A stretch of DNA of 64,000 nt from Hyphomicrobiales bacterium (lineage in GTDB: Bacteria; Pseudomonadota; Alphaproteobacteria; Rhizobiales; OSC116), in NCBI GenBank assembly GCA_013214705.1, contig JABSRZ010000009.1:124001-188000 (forward strand), in the 5' to 3' direction. The notes under the pieces were generated by a model. It was not told where the DNA came from. It saw only the letters and a list, made by a program, of their open reading frames with translations, and did no database searches. Position numbers and translations under genes: made by a program. Within the stretch, counting starts at the first letter, position 1; every line of letters begins with the position of its first letter. Positions 61,604 through 64,000 of the stretch are shown piece after piece.

Positions 61604-61745
61604 TTTGTTGAAAGGCCGTGATGTTGAAATTTTGTGCAGCAGTTTCTGACACTAAGCCAGCATTTGATGCTGTATAAACATAGACAATTGGCGTTCCTGC
61701 CAGCTCAGGGGTGCTCGTATTTATACGTTCCCACTGCCTGTCGGC
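61604..61745 (+). repeat. Module B of the mosaic repeat, copy 3
   Basis: It runs from ACCCTTGAGTTTGTTGAAA to TATTTATACGTTC (ends about 61726) and matches the B copies at 6596 and 38221. Module C is not present after it. Downstream is a short hairpin GCACAT-TATGTGC (61780-61792) but no gene until 61940. On the minus strand this copy reads ETAAQNFNITAFQQTQG, parallel to the other two. Confidence 0.8.
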
Positions 61746-61872
61746 ATTGTCACTTTTAGCTCTCGCGCTCACGATATGGCACATTATGTGCGCGCGGCGT
61801 TTGTGGCCTGTAATTAAAACACCTACCAGCCTGCCGACGCGGCGGGTTCTACCAACAACGGTTTACTTTATA

Positions 61873-61934
61873 TTAACCATTTTTGGTTAAAAATTTTAAT
61901 GTATTCAATCCCTTGGGTATAATTATAAGGAAGT
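61873..61934 (+). promoter_or_regulatory. Promoter region of the chemotaxis receptor gene
   Basis: A perfect inverted repeat TTAACCA-TTTT-TGGTTAA (61873-61890) precedes a consensus TATAAT (61918-61923). A ribosome-binding site AAGGAAG follows at 61927, giving a short leader. No convincing -35 is seen, so an activator or the inverted repeat may be needed. Confidence 0.5.
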
Positions 61935-61939
61935 TGTAA

Positions 61940-63688
61940 ATGTCACTAAAATTTAAATTTCTCAGCATTGGCGCTATATCATCGCTCTTGGCCATCATAC
62001 TTGCCGTAATGGGCATAGTAGGCGAGGTGCAGTTTACCAGATTGATTGCCGAAAGCGAGACTGCATCGGTAGGACTGCGTAACCATATGTTTGGTGACAT
62101 GATGCATGACGGGCTACGCAGCGATGTTTACCGTGCACTCTACGCTGCCGAGGCTGCGCCTGAAACAAGCGCCGAGGTTATTGCAGCAACGCAAGAACAT
62201 GCCGAGTTGTTTCGCAGCAGCGTGGCTGCCAACAAGAAACTTCCACTTTCTCAGCCAATTAAAAATGCGCTCCTCCAACTTGATAAACCACTGTATCTCT
62301 ATATCAGCACATCTGAGGCTATTGTTGCCGCAGCGTTTAATGATCGGGTAAAAGCCCTAGAGCTTTTGCCTAAATTTAACCAAGATTTTTCAGATCTTGA
62401 AGTAGCAATGGAAAATGCTTCTGACGTCATCGGTGGCGAAGTAACTTCAGTCACCAAACAAGCCTACTCTCTTTCAAGTGTCGCACGACTGGCCATGATC
62501 ACAGCTCTTACTTTCGCCGTATTCATCGGCGCAGGCATCACAATTTATATGTGGCGCGCGCTATCAGTACCTCTTATCAGTTTGGCCGAAATCATTCGCC
62601 GCCTTGGCAATGGTGAAACCGACCTAACACTGCCGGAATCAAATCGGAAAGACGAAATCGGCGATATGATGCGCACAGTGGTGGTGTTCAGGGACAATGC
62701 TATCAGGAACACAGAACTTATTGCTGAGCAGAAAGCCCAAGAACTCAGAGCAGAAGAAGAGAATAAACGTTTGCTTGAAGAGGTTGCTAGCCAGTTTGAA
62801 GAGAGTGTCAGCGAGATCATTGAAGCTGTGTCCAGTTCATCAAGGGAGCTTAGTATGACGGCTCAGTCTATGTCTAGTATCGCAGAGAAAACGAGTATTC
62901 AGGCTGCCGCTGTTGCGACCGCATCAGAGGAATCTTCGACCAATGTGCAAACAGTCGCGTCTGCAACCGAAGAAATGTCCAGCACAATCCTTGAAATTAA
63001 CCAACAGGTTATAGATGCCTCTGAAGCCTCTAAAAAAGCGGTGGCAGAAGTTGAGACAACCGCTAAACAAATGAAAGCTCTCGTTGCAACGGGCAATGAA
63101 ATCGATAAGGTTGTTTCTCTGATTTCTGACATAGCCGAACAAACCAATCTTTTGGCTCTAAATGCCACTATCGAATCGGCTCGTGCTGGCGATGCTGGCA
63201 AAGGGTTTGCTGTTGTCGCAAGCGAAGTTAAAACATTGGCTAGCCAAACCGCAACGGCTACAGAGAGCATTTCTAGTCATATCGCAGAAATACAGTCAGC
63301 TAGTGGAATTGCTGTAGTTTCGATTGATGGCATCGGTAAGGTGATTAGGCATATTGAGCAATCCTCAACTGCTATTGCAGCCGCAATGGAAGAACAAGGT
63401 GCTACGACCCAAGAAGTCGCTCGAAATATTCAGCAAGCTTCCTCAGGAGCTGAAGAAGTTGCCGAAAATATTTCCGGCGTAACTAAGGCATCGCAAGAAG
63501 CCGGCGCTGCCTCAGTGCAGGTTTCGACCGCCGCCGATGAGTTGTCAAAACATGCAGAAGCGTTAAAAGACAAAATCGCTAGTTTTCTCCAAAGTTTACG
63601 TAAGGAGCCTGAAAACAGCAGCTCTACAGACGATTCGACTTACAAAAACACCAGTCGGCGCTCACGCCAGGAGAAAAATGCCGCTTAG
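61940..63688 (+). CDS. Methyl-accepting chemotaxis protein
   Basis: A 582-residue receptor. It has a membrane helix near residues 7-29, a periplasmic helical domain (about 30-190), a second helix near 192-212, a HAMP domain (about 212-265), then the signalling coiled coil. The hairpin tip contains [20 protein letters not shown] near residue 400, where CheA/CheW bind. The C-terminal end lacks the NWETF-type CheR tether. No other chemotaxis genes are in the window. Base use differs somewhat from neighbours, hinting at later gain. Confidence 0.95.
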   Translation: MSLKFKFLSIGAISSLLAIILAVMGIVGEVQFTRLIAESETASVGLRNHMFGDMMHDGLRSDVYRALYAAEAAPETSAEVIAATQEHAELFRSSVAANKKLPLSQPIKNALLQLDKPLYLYISTSEAIVAAAFNDRVKALELLPKFNQDFSDLEVAMENASDVIGGEVTSVTKQAYSLSSVARLAMITALTFAVFIGAGITIYMWRALSVPLISLAEIIRRLGNGETDLTLPESNRKDEIGDMMRTVVVFRDNAIRNTELIAEQKAQELRAEEENKRLLEEVASQFEESVSEIIEAVSSSSRELSMTAQSMSSIAEKTSIQAAAVATASEESSTNVQTVASATEEMSSTILEINQQVIDASEASKKAVAEVETTAKQMKALVATGNEIDKVVSLISDIAEQTNLLALNATIESARAGDAGKGFAVVASEVKTLASQTATATESISSHIAEIQSASGIAVVSIDGIGKVIRHIEQSSTAIAAAMEEQGATTQEVARNIQQASSGAEEVAENISGVTKASQEAGAASVQVSTAADELSKHAEALKDKIASFLQSLRKEPENSSSTDDSTYKNTSRRSRQEKNAA

Positions 63689-63911
63689 TTGATTAGACCC
63701 AGCATTTGCGCGTAAAAGTTGTCGTTCGACTTTAAAATGATAACCTAACGACAATTAGCATTACGTAAATGCTGCGGTGACATCAACCTAACGGACACGT
63801 TTTACAATTGTAATTCAATTTCGACACCAATATGGTTAGCATATTTGGTGTCGAAATTTGACTCGGATCAATAACCAAATTTTCCGATCGTTGTATTGGT
63901 TAATTATTACC
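63689..63911. other. Intergenic region with several inverted repeats
   Basis: No gene is visible. TTGTCGTT (63719-63726) pairs with AACGACAA (63747-63754). AGCATT/AATGCT flank ACGTA near 63757-63773. A long palindrome follows at 63815-63861: TTTCGACACCAATATG against CATATTTGGTGTCGAAA, with one bulged base. TTACAATTGTAA at 63802 repeats the core of the palindrome at 36607. The long palindrome may end both the receptor and the convergent partial gene, though no U-run follows. Confidence 0.55.
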
Positions 63912-64000
63912 CTATTTGTTGTGGCGCGACATTTCAAAGTCAGAGCGATCAAACAGCCCTCCGCCATTAAAGCCACTTACCTGCCCGCCCAAACTCCTGT
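63912..64000 (-). CDS. Possible C-terminal end of a protein entering from the right
   Basis: On the minus strand 29 codons without stop end at TAG (63912-63914); the product ends SGFNGGGLFDRSDFEMSRHNK. The composition looks like a real protein tail, and the other two minus frames close quickly. Too little is present to name a family. It would be convergent with the chemotaxis receptor gene. Confidence 0.4.
   Translation of the reverse strand, partial: RSLGGQVSGFNGGGLFDRSDFEMSRHNK

Overview
The window is a chromosomal segment of an alphaproteobacterium with moderate-to-low GC (mid-40s percent by eye). Two things support this. First, gene order: the minus strand carries mutS-glnD-murJ-trpS-uspA-nifU-tsaB-rimI-fur-miaB-phoH-ybeY-corC-lnt-xre-metK-trmB-rimP-nusA-ylxR-infB-rbfA in the linear order I know from Hyphomicrobiales-type genomes. 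Second, lineage markers: Irr next to fabA-fabB-fabI, FNR next to ccoNOQPGHIS, a MarR-free Fur/Mur gene beside miaB, and comM/gshB/yraN/rsmI beside a lipoprotein PBP activator. I cannot name the species; a marine or Hyphomicrobiales-like lineage is an inference only.

Layout. 167-6450: rimP-nusA-ylxR-infB-rbfA translation/transcription operon (minus). 6451-8147: repeat-rich DNA around trmB. 8148-27183: long minus-strand housekeeping block (metK to mutS), then a hybrid histidine kinase and comM (27271-31657). 31786-33783: a small accessory islet (LysR regulator, DUF4242 protein, ATC-hydrolase-like protein) that separates comM from gshB. 33804-36503: gshB, a small membrane protein, yraN, rsmI; divergent from the PBP activator (36781-37953). 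37954-38512: repeats only. 38513-40311: hemW-rdgB. 40541-43780: an orphan tyrosinase-like protein, an ABC-F ATPase with a MORN-repeat protein, and a DUF1801 protein. 43891-47342: fabI-fabB-fabA divergent from irr. 47571-51208: two DUF2807-type envelope proteins flanking a small-molecule kinase, then an XRE-cupin regulator with a GNAT. 51319-60611: fnr and the complete cbb3 oxidase operon ccoNOQPGHI...S, with FNR boxes. 60652-63688: a HypT-like LysR regulator and a chemotaxis receptor. A partial minus-strand gene may enter at the right edge.

How the genes work together: low oxygen is sensed by the 4-Cys FNR protein, which by its boxes would activate itself and the cbb3 oxidase (ccoNOQP) with its assembly factors (ccoGHIS). 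Irr couples iron/haem state to its own promoter and sits beside unsaturated fatty-acid synthesis (fabA/fabB). The rimP-infB block, trmB, miaB, ybeY, rsmI, tsaB and rimI form the ribosome/tRNA maturation set.

The most unusual content is between genes. A mosaic family of palindromic repeats occurs in every large intergenic gap (1-166, 6595-7046, 7761-8147, 37978-38500, 60190-60434, 61600-61745). Module A contains three hairpins whose stems change sequence completely between copies while base pairing is kept, which is strong evidence that the fold itself is conserved. Module B/C is a roughly 140+140 bp partner. Copies abut the start codons of trmB and ccoS, and one pair has split ccoS from ccoI. 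No transposase of any kind is in the window.
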